A stretch of 64,000 nt of DNA from Merdimonas faecis. GTDB taxonomy: Bacteria; Bacillota; Clostridia; Lachnospirales; Lachnospiraceae. Location: positions 1 through 64,000 of the forward strand of contig NZ_MIEH01000015.1 in assembly GCF_001754075.1 (NCBI RefSeq), read 5' to 3'. The position numbers and the translations under genes were made by a program. This document shows, piece by piece, positions 25,990 through 35,805 of the stretch. The number at the start of each line of letters is the position of its first letter. Within the stretch, counting starts at the first letter, position 1. Under the pieces are notes generated by a model, which worked only from the letters and a program-made list of their open reading frames with translations, searched no databases and was not told the DNA's origin.

Positions 25990-26569
25990 GATATATTATA
26001 TGATGGGGAAAAGCGCTTCCGGAAAGGACACTCTCTTTAAAGAGGTAAAGCAGGCTTTTCCGGAGCTTAGGACCATCACATTGTACACGACCCGCCCTAT
26101 CCGGGAAGGAGAAAGGGACGGCGTGGAGTATTTTTTCGTAGATGATGCCGCACTGGATTGTTATGAAAAGCAGGGAAAGGTAGTAGAGCAGCGCGCCTAC
26201 AATACGGTCTGCGGGCTGTGGCGCTACGCTACCGTGGATGACGGCCAGGTAGACCTTGACAGGGCGGATTACCTGGTAATCGGCACCCTGGAGTCTTACG
26301 AAAAGATGCGCGGGTTCTACGGTGAAGAGAATCTGGTGCCGCTCTACGTGGAAGTAGAGGACGGTGAAAGGCTTCAGCGGGCCCTTGCAAGAGAGCGGGA
26401 GCAGCGGGAGCCGAAATATGCGGAGATGTGCCGGCGATTCCTGGCGGATGAGAAGGACTTCTCTGAAGAGAATCTGGCAAGACTGGGGATCCGGAAACGG
26501 TTTTCCAATCGAGATAAAGGAAAATGTTTAGATGAAATCATAGGGGAAATACGACATGGGAAGTTTTAA
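25982..26569 (+). CDS. Guanylate kinase-like nucleoside monophosphate kinase
   Basis: A 195-residue P-loop kinase with MMGKSASGKDTL (Walker A, about 6-17) and TLYTTRPIREGERDGVEYFFV, the GMP-binding signature of guanylate kinases. It has Asp after the P-loop Lys where many enzymes have Ser/Thr. In Bacillus the equivalent slot holds tmk; here the residues are guanylate-kinase-like, so this is probably a second, divergent Gmk-family protein whose substrate needs testing. ATG 25982 overlaps the decarboxylase stop by 8 bases. Confidence 0.8.
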   Translation: MGKIYYMMGKSASGKDTLFKEVKQAFPELRTITLYTTRPIREGERDGVEYFFVDDAALDCYEKQGKVVEQRAYNTVCGLWRYATVDDGQVDLDRADYLVIGTLESYEKMRGFYGEENLVPLYVEVEDGERLQRALAREREQREPKYAEMCRRFLADEKDFSEENLARLGIRKRFSNRDKGKCLDEIIGEIRHGKF

Positions 26570-27545
26570 AGATGTAGTTGGTCACAAAGACATTATAAAG
26601 TACATTCAGAGTTCGGTGGAAAACGGACAGGTAGGGCATGCCTATATTCTGAACGGGGAGAGAGGTTCCGGAAAGAAGATGCTGGCAAGCCTGTTTGCCA
26701 TGACGCTCCTGTGTGAAAAAGGAGGGCCGGAGCCCTGTAATGTGTGCCATTCCTGCAGACAGGCAGAGAGCGGCAACCATCCGGACATCCTCCGGGTGAC
26801 CCATGAGAAACCAGGTGCGATCAGTGTGGATGATATCCGGGAACAGGTCAATGATACGGTGATGGTCAAGCCATATCAGGGACCTTACAAGGTATATATC
26901 ATCGACCACGCAGAGCTGATGACCCCGCAGGCGCAGAACGCATTGCTGAAAACACTGGAAGAGCCGCCGGAATATGTAGTATTTTTCCTGTTGACAGAAA
27001 ATGCGGAGGCGCTGCTTCCGACCATCACGTCCAGGTGCGTGATGCTGAAGCTTCGAAATATCCGGAATACTCTGATCCGCAAATATCTGATGGAAGTGCT
27101 CGAAGTGCCGGATTATAAAGCAGACATGTGTACGGCGTTTGCCCAGGGGAATCTGGGGAGGGCTATCATGCTGGCAAATTCGGAGCATTTTAATGAGATC
27201 CGGGAAGAGGCGATACAGCTCCTGAAATATATCCATGAGATGGAGCTTAGTGAGATTGTCCAGGCGGTAAACCGGATCACAGCCTATAAATTAGAAATCA
27301 CGGATTATCTGGATATCATTATGATCTGGTATCGGGATGTCCTGTTATATAAAGCGACAAAAGATATGGACAAGGTTGTCTTCAAGGAGCAGATTTCCTA
27401 CATCAAAGAGCAGGCGAAGAAAAGCTCCTACGAAGGGATCGAGACGATCCTGAAGGCGCTGGACACGGCGAAATCCCGTCTCCGTGCCAATGTAAACTTT
27501 GATCTGGTAATGGAACTTTTGTTCTTGACGATAAAGGAGAATTAG
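26556..27545 (+). CDS. holB: DNA polymerase III delta' subunit
   Basis: AAA+ clamp-loader subunit (329 aa). The N-terminal ATPase-like domain begins VVGHKDIIKYIQSSVENGQVGHAYIL, with P-loop GERGSGKKML and the zinc knuckle C-x2-C-x2-C (CNVCHSC); the arginine-finger region TSRCVML follows near residue 165. Overlaps the kinase gene by 14 bases, so translation is coupled. The position before ricT matches the Firmicutes order. Confidence 0.93.
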   Translation: MGSFKDVVGHKDIIKYIQSSVENGQVGHAYILNGERGSGKKMLASLFAMTLLCEKGGPEPCNVCHSCRQAESGNHPDILRVTHEKPGAISVDDIREQVNDTVMVKPYQGPYKVYIIDHAELMTPQAQNALLKTLEEPPEYVVFFLLTENAEALLPTITSRCVMLKLRNIRNTLIRKYLMEVLEVPDYKADMCTAFAQGNLGRAIMLANSEHFNEIREEAIQLLKYIHEMELSEIVQAVNRITAYKLEITDYLDIIMIWYRDVLLYKATKDMDKVVFKEQISYIKEQAKKSSYEGIETILKALDTAKSRLRANVNFDLVMELLFLTIKEN

Positions 27546-27549
27546 TAAT

Positions 27550-28461
27550 ATGACACGAGTGATAGGAGTAAGATTCCGCAGGGCGGGGAAGGTGTATTTC
27601 TTTGCGCCCGGGAAATATAAGATCCGCACCGGGGACAAGGTGATCGTGGAAACGGCCCGGGGTGTGGAGTTTGGTTCCGTAGTTACGGGGCCAAAAGAGG
27701 TGGAGGATGACAAGATCCTGCAGCCTCTGAAACCGGTGATCCGGATTGCGACAGCAGATGATATCCGCAGGGAAGAGAAAAACCGGGAGAAGGAAAAGGA
27801 AGCCTTTGGCATCTGTCTGGAAAAGATCCGGAAACACGGGCTGGAAATGAAGCTGATCGATGCTGAATATACCTTTGACAACAATAAGGTGCTGTTTTAT
27901 TTTACGGCAGACGGACGTATTGATTTCCGGGAGCTGGTAAAAGACCTGGCAAGTGTGTTCCGCACCAGGATCGAGCTTCGGCAGATCGGCGTGCGGGATG
28001 AAACGAAGATCCGCGGGGGCATTGGCATCTGCGGCAGGGAGCTTTGCTGCCATACCTATCTGTCGGAATTTGCACCGGTATCTATCAAGATGGCGAAGGA
28101 GCAGAATCTGTCTCTGAACCCGTCCAAGATTTCCGGAGTGTGCGGCAGGCTGATGTGCTGTCTGACCAATGAAGAGCAGACCTACGAAGAGCTGAACCGT
28201 CATCTGCCGGCAAATGGCGACCATGTGACGACTCCGGAAGGATTAAAGGGTGATGTGCAGGCAGTCAATGTGCTGCGGCAGCAGGTGAAGGTGGTTGTTA
28301 CTCTGGATAATGATGAGAAAGAGATCCGGGAGTACAAGGCCTCGGAGCTTAAGTTCAAGCCCAGACGAAAGAAAAAGGATGTAAAGCTTTCGAAGGAAGA
28401 GATGGCGGAACTCAGGAATTTAGAAGAAAAGAATGGGGCGTCAAAGTTAGACGATGAATAG
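27550..28461 (+). CDS. ricT: PSP1-domain protein RicT/YaaT
   Basis: A 303-residue homologue of Bacillus RicT (YaaT), part of the RicA-RicF-RicT complex that promotes RNase Y mRNA maturation and affects sporulation and biofilm. The PSP1 domain covers about 1-240. Conserved cysteines GICGRELCCHTYL and GRLMCCLTNEEQTYEEL are present; in Bacillus such residues carry Fe-S clusters. The C-terminus is Lys/Glu-rich. Starts 5 bases after holB and overlaps trmN6 by 8 bases. Confidence 0.93.
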   Translation: MTRVIGVRFRRAGKVYFFAPGKYKIRTGDKVIVETARGVEFGSVVTGPKEVEDDKILQPLKPVIRIATADDIRREEKNREKEKEAFGICLEKIRKHGLEMKLIDAEYTFDNNKVLFYFTADGRIDFRELVKDLASVFRTRIELRQIGVRDETKIRGGIGICGRELCCHTYLSEFAPVSIKMAKEQNLSLNPSKISGVCGRLMCCLTNEEQTYEELNRHLPANGDHVTTPEGLKGDVQAVNVLRQQVKVVVTLDNDEKEIREYKASELKFKPRRKKKDVKLSKEEMAELRNLEEKNGASKLDDE

Positions 28462-29209
28462 AACAGACCAGGAACAGTATTTAAAAGCCGGAGAACGGCT
28501 GGATGACCTTCAGCTTCGTGGCTATCAGATCATTCAGAACCCGGGGCGTTTCTGCTTTGGCATGGATGCGGTGCTGCTCAGTGCTTTTGCGAAGGTAAGA
28601 AGAGGTGAGAGAGCTCTGGATCTTGGCTGTGGAAACGGCATCCTGCCACTTTTGCTTGCGGCTAAGTATCCGGGCGAGCATTATGCGGGCCTGGAGATCC
28701 AGGAAGAAAGTGCGGGGATGGCCGTACGCAGTGTAAAGCTTAACGGACTGGAAGAAAAAATAGATATTGTGACAGGCGACATCAAAGAAGCGGCTTCGAT
28801 CTTTGGAGCCGCTTCTTTTGAAGTTATTACGACCAACCCTCCGTACATGATCGGAAGCCACGGCCTGAAAAATGAAAACGAGGCATTGTACATCGCCCGC
28901 CATGAAGCCCTGTGTACGATTGACGATATTCTGCGGGAAAGCACAAAAGTCCTGAAGTCAAAGGGCAGGTTTTACATGGTACACCGGCCGTTTCGTCTGC
29001 CGGAGCTATTGGCAAAAATGTCGGCTGCAAAGCTGGAGCCCAAAAGGATGCGGCTGGTATATCCATATGTAGATAAGGAGCCCAATATGGTCCTGATCGA
29101 GGGCCTGAAGGGCGGAAATCCCAGGATGGAAGTGGAACCACCGCTGATCGTGTATGAAAAAGACGGGACATATACGCAGGAACTGAGGGCGATGTATGGA
29201 ATGAAGTAG
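28454..29209 (+). CDS. tRNA1(Val) adenine-37 N6-methyltransferase-like (TrmN6/YabB)
   Basis: A 251-residue class I SAM methyltransferase. SAM motif LDLGCGNGILPLLLA (about residue 55) and the N6-adenine signature NPPYM (about 135) are intact. Its place after ricT matches Bacillus yabB, related to E. coli TrmN6. The tRNA target is assumed from the family. Confidence 0.88.
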   Translation: MNRTDQEQYLKAGERLDDLQLRGYQIIQNPGRFCFGMDAVLLSAFAKVRRGERALDLGCGNGILPLLLAAKYPGEHYAGLEIQEESAGMAVRSVKLNGLEEKIDIVTGDIKEAASIFGAASFEVITTNPPYMIGSHGLKNENEALYIARHEALCTIDDILRESTKVLKSKGRFYMVHRPFRLPELLAKMSAAKLEPKRMRLVYPYVDKEPNMVLIEGLKGGNPRMEVEPPLIVYEKDGTYTQELRAMYGMK

Positions 29210-29222
29210 AAAGGAGCGTACC

Positions 29223-30074
29223 ATGGCAGGAACCTTGTATCTTTGTGCGACCCCTATCGGCAATTTGGAAGACATGACCTTCCGCGGGGTGCGCATTTTG
29301 CAGGAAGTGGATCTGATCGCGGCAGAGGATACTCGCAACAGTATCCGGCTTTTGAATCATTTTGAGATAAAAACGCCGATGACCAGCTACCACGAATACA
29401 ATAAAATCGAAAAAGGACGCAAGCTTCTGGAAAAGCTCCAGGCAGGGACCGATATTGCGCTGATCACAGATGCGGGTACGCCGGGAATTTCGGATCCGGG
29501 AGAGGAGCTGGTGAGGATGTGCCGGGAAGCCGGGATCCAGGTGACGGCTGTCCCGGGAGCGGCAGCCTGCATCACGGCCCTTACGATTTCGGGTCTTCCT
29601 ACCAGGAGATTTGTTTTTGAAGCCTTTCTTCCTGCGGACAAGAAAGAGCGGCAGCAGATCCTTGACGAGCTAAAGGAAGAGACCAGGACCATTGTAATAT
29701 ATGAGGCGCCCCACAGGCTCGTCAAGACCCTGCGGACTCTGGAAGAAACGCTGGGGGGAGACCGGCAGGTGCGGGTGTGCAGAGAACTGACCAAAAAGCA
29801 TGAAACGGTCTATGAGAGTACCCTTTCCGGCGCGGCTGCGTATTATGAGGAACAGGAGCCGAAAGGGGAGTGCGTGCTGGTGGTAGAAGGGAAAAGCCGC
29901 ACAGAGATCAGGAAGGAGCAGCAGGCGAAGTGGGAGGAGATTCCGCTGGCGGAACATATGGAGAGGTATCTTTCGGAAGGAATGTCAAAAAAAGAGGCCA
30001 TGAAGCAGGTGGCAAAGGACCGGGGGATCAGTAAAAGGGACGTGTATCAGGCGCTGCTTTCGGAAGAAGAATAA
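29223..30074 (+). CDS. rsmI: 16S rRNA 2'-O-ribose C1402 methyltransferase
   Basis: Tetrapyrrole-methylase-fold SAM enzyme that methylates the 2'-OH of C1402 near the ribosomal P site. The 283-residue length is standard. Signatures: GTLYLCATPIGNLEDMTFRGVRIL at the N-terminus, EDTRNSIRLLNHF, ITDAGTPGISDPG and VPGAAACITALTISGLPT, plus a basic C-terminal tail domain. Last gene of the cluster that begins with the decarboxylase. Confidence 0.95.
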   Translation: MAGTLYLCATPIGNLEDMTFRGVRILQEVDLIAAEDTRNSIRLLNHFEIKTPMTSYHEYNKIEKGRKLLEKLQAGTDIALITDAGTPGISDPGEELVRMCREAGIQVTAVPGAAACITALTISGLPTRRFVFEAFLPADKKERQQILDELKEETRTIVIYEAPHRLVKTLRTLEETLGGDRQVRVCRELTKKHETVYESTLSGAAAYYEEQEPKGECVLVVEGKSRTEIRKEQQAKWEEIPLAEHMERYLSEGMSKKEAMKQVAKDRGISKRDVYQALLSEEE

Positions 30075-30103
30075 GAAAGACTTTCCTTTTGTACTGCAAA
30101 TAG

Positions 30104-30291
30104 CAGTCCCCACCGAACCGCCGTCCCCATGCGCAGTCCCAGCGCTGGCGCGCTTTTGTTTTGCACTTCGTGCAAAGACTGCTTATGAGGATGGCGGTTA
30201 CGAGTTTCACTCTCACCAGACAAGAGCAGAAGGTCTTTTGCATGCGAGCATGGCAAGACCTTCTGCTCTTGTCTGGGTTCGGTGGGGACTG
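30104..30291. repeat. Nested inverted-repeat element with GGGGAC ends
   Basis: Outer perfect 16-bp arms (30104-30119 and 30276-30291, containing AGTCCCCACCGAACC). Inside: a perfect 22-bp inverted repeat (30216-30237/30255-30276) and a TTTGCAC-TTC-GTGCAAA hairpin near 30160. No reading frame of note. It looks like a BIME/MITE-like mobile element inserted downstream of rsmI; the GGGGAC motif links it loosely to the palindromes at 6541, 56603 and 57608. It fills most of the 350-bp gap before ugpC; only the ugpC promoter region follows. Confidence 0.6.
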
Positions 30292-30373
30292 TAACACGCT
30301 GGTTCGTCAACTTGTATAGAATTGCCGGAAAAGATTGTTCAACTTTGGTATTTCGGAAATAAGAAATATTTAC

Positions 30374-30379
30374 TATACT
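30374..30379 (+). promoter_or_regulatory. Likely -10 box of ugpC
   Basis: TATACT 51 bp before the ATG, with TTTCGG (30351-30356) as a poor -35 at 17-bp spacing. AGGAGGA at 30411-30417. Confidence 0.45.
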
Positions 30380-30424
30380 CTTTAACAGAACGGAAACGAA
30401 AGTCATTTTTAGGAGGAAAATACA

Positions 30425-31537
30425 ATGGCAAGTTTATCACTGAAGCATATCAACAAAACTTATCCAAACGGATTCGAAGCTGTAAAAGATTTCAACCTTG
30501 AGATTGAAGATAAAGAATTTATCATCTTTGTAGGACCATCCGGATGTGGAAAATCTACAACGCTTCGTATGATCGCAGGTCTGGAAGACATTACTTCCGG
30601 AGAACTGAAGATCGGCGACAAGGTTGTAAACGATGTAGAGCCTAAGGACAGAGATATCGCGATGGTATTCCAGAACTACGCTCTGTATCCGCATATGACC
30701 GTATATGACAACATGGCATTCGGTCTGAAACTGAGAAAGGTACCGAAGGATCAGATCGACAAGATGGTTCGTGAAGCAGCAAGAATCCTGGATCTGGAAG
30801 CTCTGCTGGATCGTAAGCCGAAAGCTCTTTCCGGTGGACAGAGACAGCGTGTTGCTATGGGACGTGCGATCGTACGTAACCCGAAGGTATTCCTGATGGA
30901 CGAGCCTCTTTCCAACTTGGACGCAAAACTGCGTGGACAGATGCGTATTGAGATTTCCAAGCTGCATCAGAGACTGGGCACAACAATCATCTATGTAACT
31001 CATGACCAGACAGAGGCTATGACACTGGGTACCAGAATCGTAGTTATGAACGCTGGTGTTGTTCAGCAGGTAGATACACCTCAGACACTGTATGATTATC
31101 CGTGCAACCTGTTCGTAGCAGGATTCATCGGATCTCCGCAGATGAACTTTGTAGATGCTACCTGTAAAGTACAGAATGGCAAGGTATACCTGGTAGCAGG
31201 ACCTTCCGAGATCGAACTGCCTGCAGCAAAGGGACAGAAGCTGATCGACGGCGGATACGATGGAAAGACCGTTGTACTTGGTATCCGTCCGGAAGATGTG
31301 CATGATGAGCCTGCATTCCTTCAGGCTTCTCCGAACACCGTGATCGAAGCTAAGATCCGTGTATACGAGATGCTCGGTGCAGAAGTATTCCTGTACTTCG
31401 ACTATGAAGGCGCAAGCATGACTGCAAGAGTGGATCCAAGAACAACAGCAAGAACAGGCGATACCGTAAAATTTGCATTGGATGCTGAGAAGATCCATGT
31501 ATTTGATAAAGAAACAGAGCAGACAATCACAAACTAG
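30425..31537 (+). CDS. ugpC: Sugar ABC transporter ATP-binding protein (UgpC/MsmK/MsmX type)
   Basis: A 370-residue ATPase: Walker A GPSGCGKST, Q-loop FQNYALYPH, signature LSGGQRQR, Walker B FLMDEP, H-loop VTHDQ, and a C-terminal TOBE/regulatory domain (about 240-365). No permease or binding-protein gene is nearby, so it is probably the shared ATPase serving several carbohydrate importers, as MsmX does in Bacillus. Codon choice differs from the neighbours (more CGT, GTT, GCT), as in highly expressed genes. Ends in a clear terminator. Confidence 0.93.
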   Translation: MASLSLKHINKTYPNGFEAVKDFNLEIEDKEFIIFVGPSGCGKSTTLRMIAGLEDITSGELKIGDKVVNDVEPKDRDIAMVFQNYALYPHMTVYDNMAFGLKLRKVPKDQIDKMVREAARILDLEALLDRKPKALSGGQRQRVAMGRAIVRNPKVFLMDEPLSNLDAKLRGQMRIEISKLHQRLGTTIIYVTHDQTEAMTLGTRIVVMNAGVVQQVDTPQTLYDYPCNLFVAGFIGSPQMNFVDATCKVQNGKVYLVAGPSEIELPAAKGQKLIDGGYDGKTVVLGIRPEDVHDEPAFLQASPNTVIEAKIRVYEMLGAEVFLYFDYEGASMTARVDPRTTARTGDTVKFALDAEKIHVFDKETEQTITN

Positions 31538-31556
31538 TCTGGAAAATGAAATAAGA

Positions 31557-31587
31557 GGGATCCCGGAGTCGGGACCCCTTTTTTCTT
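31557..31587 (+). terminator. Terminator of ugpC
   Basis: GGGATCCCG GAGT CGGGACCCC with one mismatch, then T6. Confidence 0.85.
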
Positions 31588-31665
31588 TCATCAGTCACCA
31601 CAACATGCCGGGAGAATACAGAGACGGGAGAAAAGCCGGCGGACAGCCGCAGGGGGATTTCTCAC

Positions 31666-31695
31666 TTGTACACTGGCGCGGTCCTGTGGTAAAAT
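31666..31695 (+). promoter_or_regulatory. Promoter of the PucR-type regulator
   Basis: TTGTAC (31666-31671), 18-bp spacer, TAAAAT (31690-31695), 35 bp before the TTG start. Confidence 0.6.
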
Positions 31696-31729
31696 AAAAT
31701 TCACATGTAGAGAACAGGAGGGGTTCCGA

Positions 31730-32815
31730 TTGCTTTCGAATCAGCTATTGCACAAAGCCGTACAGGATATGAAAAGAATCAGCGGACTGGAGTGTGCCGT
31801 CTGGGATAAAAAAGGCGTCTGCCTGGTCATGACCAGTGAAAAGATGCCTGCCTGGGAAGAGAAAGCCGTTTCCTTTGGCGAGAGCGGAGAGGAAGAGCGG
31901 GTTGAAGAGGAGATCTGCTTATTCCTGATCCGGGATGAAGAGGATCCGGTATACATATTAGGGATGGAAGGCGGCAGCCATGAGGCTGTGACGGCGGGGA
32001 GATTTGGAGCCAGCCAGATTGCCAACCTGCTGTTTGCATATAAGGAAAAGATGGATAAGAACCGTTTTATCCAGAATCTGATCCTGGACAATATGCTGGT
32101 AGTAGATGTCTATAACCAGGCTAAGAAAATGAAGATACCCGTGGAACAGCGGCGGGTAGTATTTCTTATTGAGTCCAAGAACGAGGGGGAAACTCTGATT
32201 CTGGAGACTATGCGTGGTCTGTATGCCACCGGGATGAAAGACTTTGTAACGGCGGTAGACGAGCGGCATGTGATCCTGGTAAAGGCTTTGGAAAATACCG
32301 ATGATTATCAGACACTGAACCGGATCGCCCACGAAATCGTGGATACTCTGAATATGGAGGCCATGGTCGGGGTGCGGGTCGCATATGGGACGATTGTAGA
32401 AGAGTTAAAAGATGTATCCCGTTCTTATAAAGAAGCGGATCTTGCTCTTCAGGTAGGCAGGGTTTTCTATGTGGAAAAAAATATTCTGGCATATGACGAG
32501 CTGGGAATCGGACGGCTGATCCATCAGCTTCCGCCATCGCTGTGCGAGATGTTCCTGAAGGAAGTATTTGAGAACGGGCCGGAAGAAAAATTCGAGGAAG
32601 AAGAATTGACCACGGTCTATACGTTTTTTGACAACAACCTGAATATCTCAGAGACGGCAAGACAGCTCTATGTACACCGAAATACACTGGTGTACCGTCT
32701 GGAAAAGATCCAGAAAAAGACTGGACTGGACGTCAGAGTCTTTGACGACGCCCTGACGTTTAAGATAGCCATGATGGTGGCAGATCATATGAAGGATATA
32801 AATGAGAAAAACTAG
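31730..32815 (+). CDS. PucR/CdaR-type transcriptional regulator
   Basis: A 361-residue regulator. The N-terminal half (about 1-130) is a sensor-like region of no recognised family, the middle a GGDEF-like/CdaR fold (about 130-290), and the C-terminus a PucR-type helix-turn-helix ([30 protein letters not shown], about 302-335). TTG start at 31730 after AGGAGGGG. Seventeen bases separate it from the aconitase-like gene, so it may regulate or sense products of that enzyme; CdaR relatives respond to sugar acids (inference). Confidence 0.85.
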   Translation: MLSNQLLHKAVQDMKRISGLECAVWDKKGVCLVMTSEKMPAWEEKAVSFGESGEEERVEEEICLFLIRDEEDPVYILGMEGGSHEAVTAGRFGASQIANLLFAYKEKMDKNRFIQNLILDNMLVVDVYNQAKKMKIPVEQRRVVFLIESKNEGETLILETMRGLYATGMKDFVTAVDERHVILVKALENTDDYQTLNRIAHEIVDTLNMEAMVGVRVAYGTIVEELKDVSRSYKEADLALQVGRVFYVEKNILAYDELGIGRLIHQLPPSLCEMFLKEVFENGPEEKFEEEELTTVYTFFDNNLNISETARQLYVHRNTLVYRLEKIQKKTGLDVRVFDDALTFKIAMMVADHMKDINEKN

Positions 32816-32832
32816 GACAGGAGGAAGACAAG

Positions 32833-35115
32833 ATGATAAAATTGTACGACAGTGGTGTTTATCTTCTGCACGGAAGCGAGATCGTGGAAAATGCAGAAGA
32901 GGCGGGAGCCCGTACCGGACAGAAGGTATCCAGTGAGGATGCGGCGAAGAATACGATGGCTTACCGGATTCTGGAGGCGCATAATACTTCCGGGAACATG
33001 GAAAAGCTTCAGATCAAATTTGATAAGCTGACGTCTCACGATATTACCTTCGTAGGGATCATCCAGACGGCGAGGGCGTCCGGGCTTGAGAAATTCCCCA
33101 TCCCCTATGTGCTGACCAACTGCCACAATTCTCTGTGTGCGGTAGGGGGAACGATCAACGAAGATGACCACATGTTTGGACTGACCTGTGCCAAGAAATA
33201 TGGCGGCGTCTATGTACCGCCGCACCAGGCGGTTATTCACCAGTACGCCAGAGAAATGCTCTCAGGCGGCGGAAAGATGATCCTGGGATCCGACAGCCAC
33301 ACCCGCTATGGAGCCCTGGGTACCATGGCTATGGGAGAAGGCGGTCCGGAGCTGGTAAAACAGCTGTTGAACAAGACGTATGATATCAAAATGCCGCAGG
33401 TAGTAGGTATCTATCTGGATGGCGAGCCGGTGAAAGGCGTAGGTCCGCAGGACGTGGCGCTTGCCATTATCGGGGCGACCTTTGCAAACGGCTATGTGAA
33501 TAATAAAGTCATGGAATTTGTGGGACCGGGCGTGGAGAAGCTGAGTGCGGACTTCCGGATCGGTATTGATGTAATGACCACAGAGACCACCTGTCTTTCC
33601 TCCATCTGGAAAACCGATGAGAAGATCAGGGAATTTTATGAAATCCACGGAAGAGAAGAGGATTATCAGGAATTAAATCCGGGAGAAGTGGCCTACTATG
33701 ACGGCATGGTATATGTCAACTTAAGTGAGATCAAGCCGATGATCGCAATGCCGTTCCATCCGTCCAATACATATACTATCGACGAGGTCAACGCAAATCT
33801 TAAGGACATCCTGCACGATGTAGAGAAGAAGGCGCTGGTAAGCCTGGACGGAGCTGTGGATTATTCTCTTCAGGATAAGATCGTAAACGGAAAATTATAT
33901 GTAGATCAAGGAATCATCGCCGGATGTGCCGGCGGCGGTTTTGAAAATATCTGTGCGGCGGCGGACATCATCCGGGGACATTATATCGGAGCGGATGAAT
34001 TTACCTTCAGCGTATATCCGGCCAGCACGCCGATCTATATGGAACTGGTGAAAAACGGAGCGGTGGCAGACCTGATGGAGGCCGGCACCATTGTGAAGAC
34101 CGCCTTCTGCGGTCCCTGCTTCGGAGCTGGTGATACGCCGGCGAACAATGCATTTTCTATCCGCCATTCCACCAGAAACTTCCCGAACCGGGAAGGATCC
34201 AAGCTGCAGAGCGGACAGATCGCATCGGTGGCGCTGATGGATGCCCGTTCCATTGCTGCAACAGCAGCTAATAAAGGTTTCCTGACTCCGGCAACAGATA
34301 TGGATGTAGAATATAAAGGAAGAAAATATCATTTCGACCAGAAGATTTATGCAAACCGTGTCTTCGACAGCAAAGGCGTGGCAGATCCGTCTGTGGAGAT
34401 CAAGTTCGGACCGAATATCAAGGACTGGCCGGAAATGCCTGCACTTCCGGAAAACCTGCTCCTGAAAGTGGTATCTGAGATTCATGATCCGGTAACCACC
34501 ACAGACGAGCTGATTCCGTCCGGAGAGACTTCTTCCTATCGCTCGAACCCGCTGGGGCTGGCAGAGTTTGCCCTGTCCAGAAAGGATCCGGCTTATGTGG
34601 GACGTGCGAAAGAGATCCAGAAGGCAGAGAAGGCTATCGAAGCCGGAAAATGCCCGTTGGAAGTCCTGGAAGAATTAAAGCCGGTGATGAAGACGGTACA
34701 GACGAAGTTCCCGGAAGCGGGAGAAGGCAACTTAGGCATCGGCAGCACCATCTTTGCAGTGAAGCCGGGAGACGGCTCCGCCAGAGAGCAGGCTGCTTCC
34801 TGCCAGAAGGTACTGGGCGGCTGGGCGAATATTGCCAATGAATATGCTACCAAGAGATACCGTTCTAACCTGATCAACTGGGGTATGCTTCCGTTTATTA
34901 CTGAAGAAGATCATGAAAGCTTAAGCTTCCGGAATGGAGATTACATCTTTGTGCCGGATATCAAAAAGGCAGTTGCCGAAAAAGTTTCGGAAATCACTGC
35001 ATATGTGGTAAAAGGCGAAGAACTTAAGGAAGTGACCTTCAAGCTTGGAGATATGACAGATGCAGAAAGAGAGATCATCACCAAGGGCTGCCTGATCAAC
35101 TATTATCGTGGATAA
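32833..35115 (+). CDS. Aconitase-superfamily hydratase (YbhJ-like)
   Basis: A 760-residue protein over the full aconitase fold. Fe-S ligand cysteines appear present: GCAGGGFEN (about residue 362) and FCGPCFG (about 424-430), with the [11 protein letters not shown] active-site segment near residue 155. The C-terminal swivel domain has [16 protein letters not shown]. Length and order resemble E. coli YbhJ and the hydratase of Lachnospiraceae more than classical AcnA. No citrate synthase or isocitrate dehydrogenase is nearby, so the substrate may not be citrate. Likely an operon with the PucR-type gene. Confidence 0.8.
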   Translation: MIKLYDSGVYLLHGSEIVENAEEAGARTGQKVSSEDAAKNTMAYRILEAHNTSGNMEKLQIKFDKLTSHDITFVGIIQTARASGLEKFPIPYVLTNCHNSLCAVGGTINEDDHMFGLTCAKKYGGVYVPPHQAVIHQYAREMLSGGGKMILGSDSHTRYGALGTMAMGEGGPELVKQLLNKTYDIKMPQVVGIYLDGEPVKGVGPQDVALAIIGATFANGYVNNKVMEFVGPGVEKLSADFRIGIDVMTTETTCLSSIWKTDEKIREFYEIHGREEDYQELNPGEVAYYDGMVYVNLSEIKPMIAMPFHPSNTYTIDEVNANLKDILHDVEKKALVSLDGAVDYSLQDKIVNGKLYVDQGIIAGCAGGGFENICAAADIIRGHYIGADEFTFSVYPASTPIYMELVKNGAVADLMEAGTIVKTAFCGPCFGAGDTPANNAFSIRHSTRNFPNREGSKLQSGQIASVALMDARSIAATAANKGFLTPATDMDVEYKGRKYHFDQKIYANRVFDSKGVADPSVEIKFGPNIKDWPEMPALPENLLLKVVSEIHDPVTTTDELIPSGETSSYRSNPLGLAEFALSRKDPAYVGRAKEIQKAEKAIEAGKCPLEVLEELKPVMKTVQTKFPEAGEGNLGIGSTIFAVKPGDGSAREQAASCQKVLGGWANIANEYATKRYRSNLINWGMLPFITEEDHESLSFRNGDYIFVPDIKKAVAEKVSEITAYVVKGEELKEVTFKLGDMTDAEREIITKGCLINYYRG

Positions 35116-35167
35116 CAGGCTGGTTTGAAGATCGGATAAGAAAAAAATAAAACGACAAAATACAGAG

Positions 35168-35213
35168 CATCCCGGGTGCGGCATCATATGAGGCCGTATC
35201 CGGGATGTTTTTC
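35168..35213 (+). terminator. Terminator of the hydratase gene
   Basis: CATCCCGGGTGCGGC (35168-35182) pairs with GCCGTATCCGGGATG (35193-35207), followed by T5. Confidence 0.85.
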
Positions 35214-35310
35214 TTAAATATAAATGCAACAGTTTCCACCTTTTTTGACTCTAATATATAGAACAATAGTAATGTGTATTGTAGGTCATATCTGGCAGGG
35301 AGGAGAAGAT

Positions 35311-35790
35311 ATGAAATGTGATGAGGAGATGTTTGCGAAGCTGTATGAAAGCGTTTTTCCAGACCTGTACCGTTATGCGCTCTGCATTTTGGGACATCCG
35401 CAGGATGCGGAGGATGCAGTCAGCGAGGCAGTGACGGCAGCTTATGTAAATATCCGGAAACTTCGGAAGCGTGAAGCTTTCAAAAGCTGGATTTTCACGA
35501 TTCTGGCAAACGTTTGCAGGAAACGGCTGAGGACGGAAGCCAGAGAAAGAAAAAAGGCAGAGGGAAGTGAAAGAGAGTGCGTTCCGTTTGAGGAAATGGA
35601 TCATGCGGCGGCGCTGGATGTCAGAAGGGCGTTTGCTGTTCTGACAGATGAAGAACAGGAGATCATCGGTCTGTCAGTGTTTGGCGGATACAGCAGCCGG
35701 GAAATCGGGCGTATGTTGGACCAAAGTGACAACACGATCAGATCCAGGCGCAGCCGTGCGTTAAAGAAAATGGAAGTCATGTTAAGGTGA
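35311..35790 (+). CDS. ECF-type RNA polymerase sigma factor
   Basis: A 159-residue sigma factor: region 2 about 8-75 (YRYALCILGHPQDAEDAVSEAVTAAYVNIRKL) and region 4 about 105-155 (LTDEEQEIIGLSVFGGYSSREIGRMLDQSDNTIRSRRSRALKKM). ATG 35311 is chosen because GGGAGGAGAAG is immediately upstream; an in-frame extension to 35224 would cross the promoter region (TTGACT at 35245-35250). Directly followed by a membrane protein that is its probable partner or anti-sigma. Confidence 0.9.
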   Translation: MKCDEEMFAKLYESVFPDLYRYALCILGHPQDAEDAVSEAVTAAYVNIRKLRKREAFKSWIFTILANVCRKRLRTEARERKKAEGSERECVPFEEMDHAAALDVRRAFAVLTDEEQEIIGLSVFGGYSSREIGRMLDQSDNTIRSRRSRALKKMEVMLR

Positions 35791-35805
35791 GTGAAAGGAG
35801 GACAT

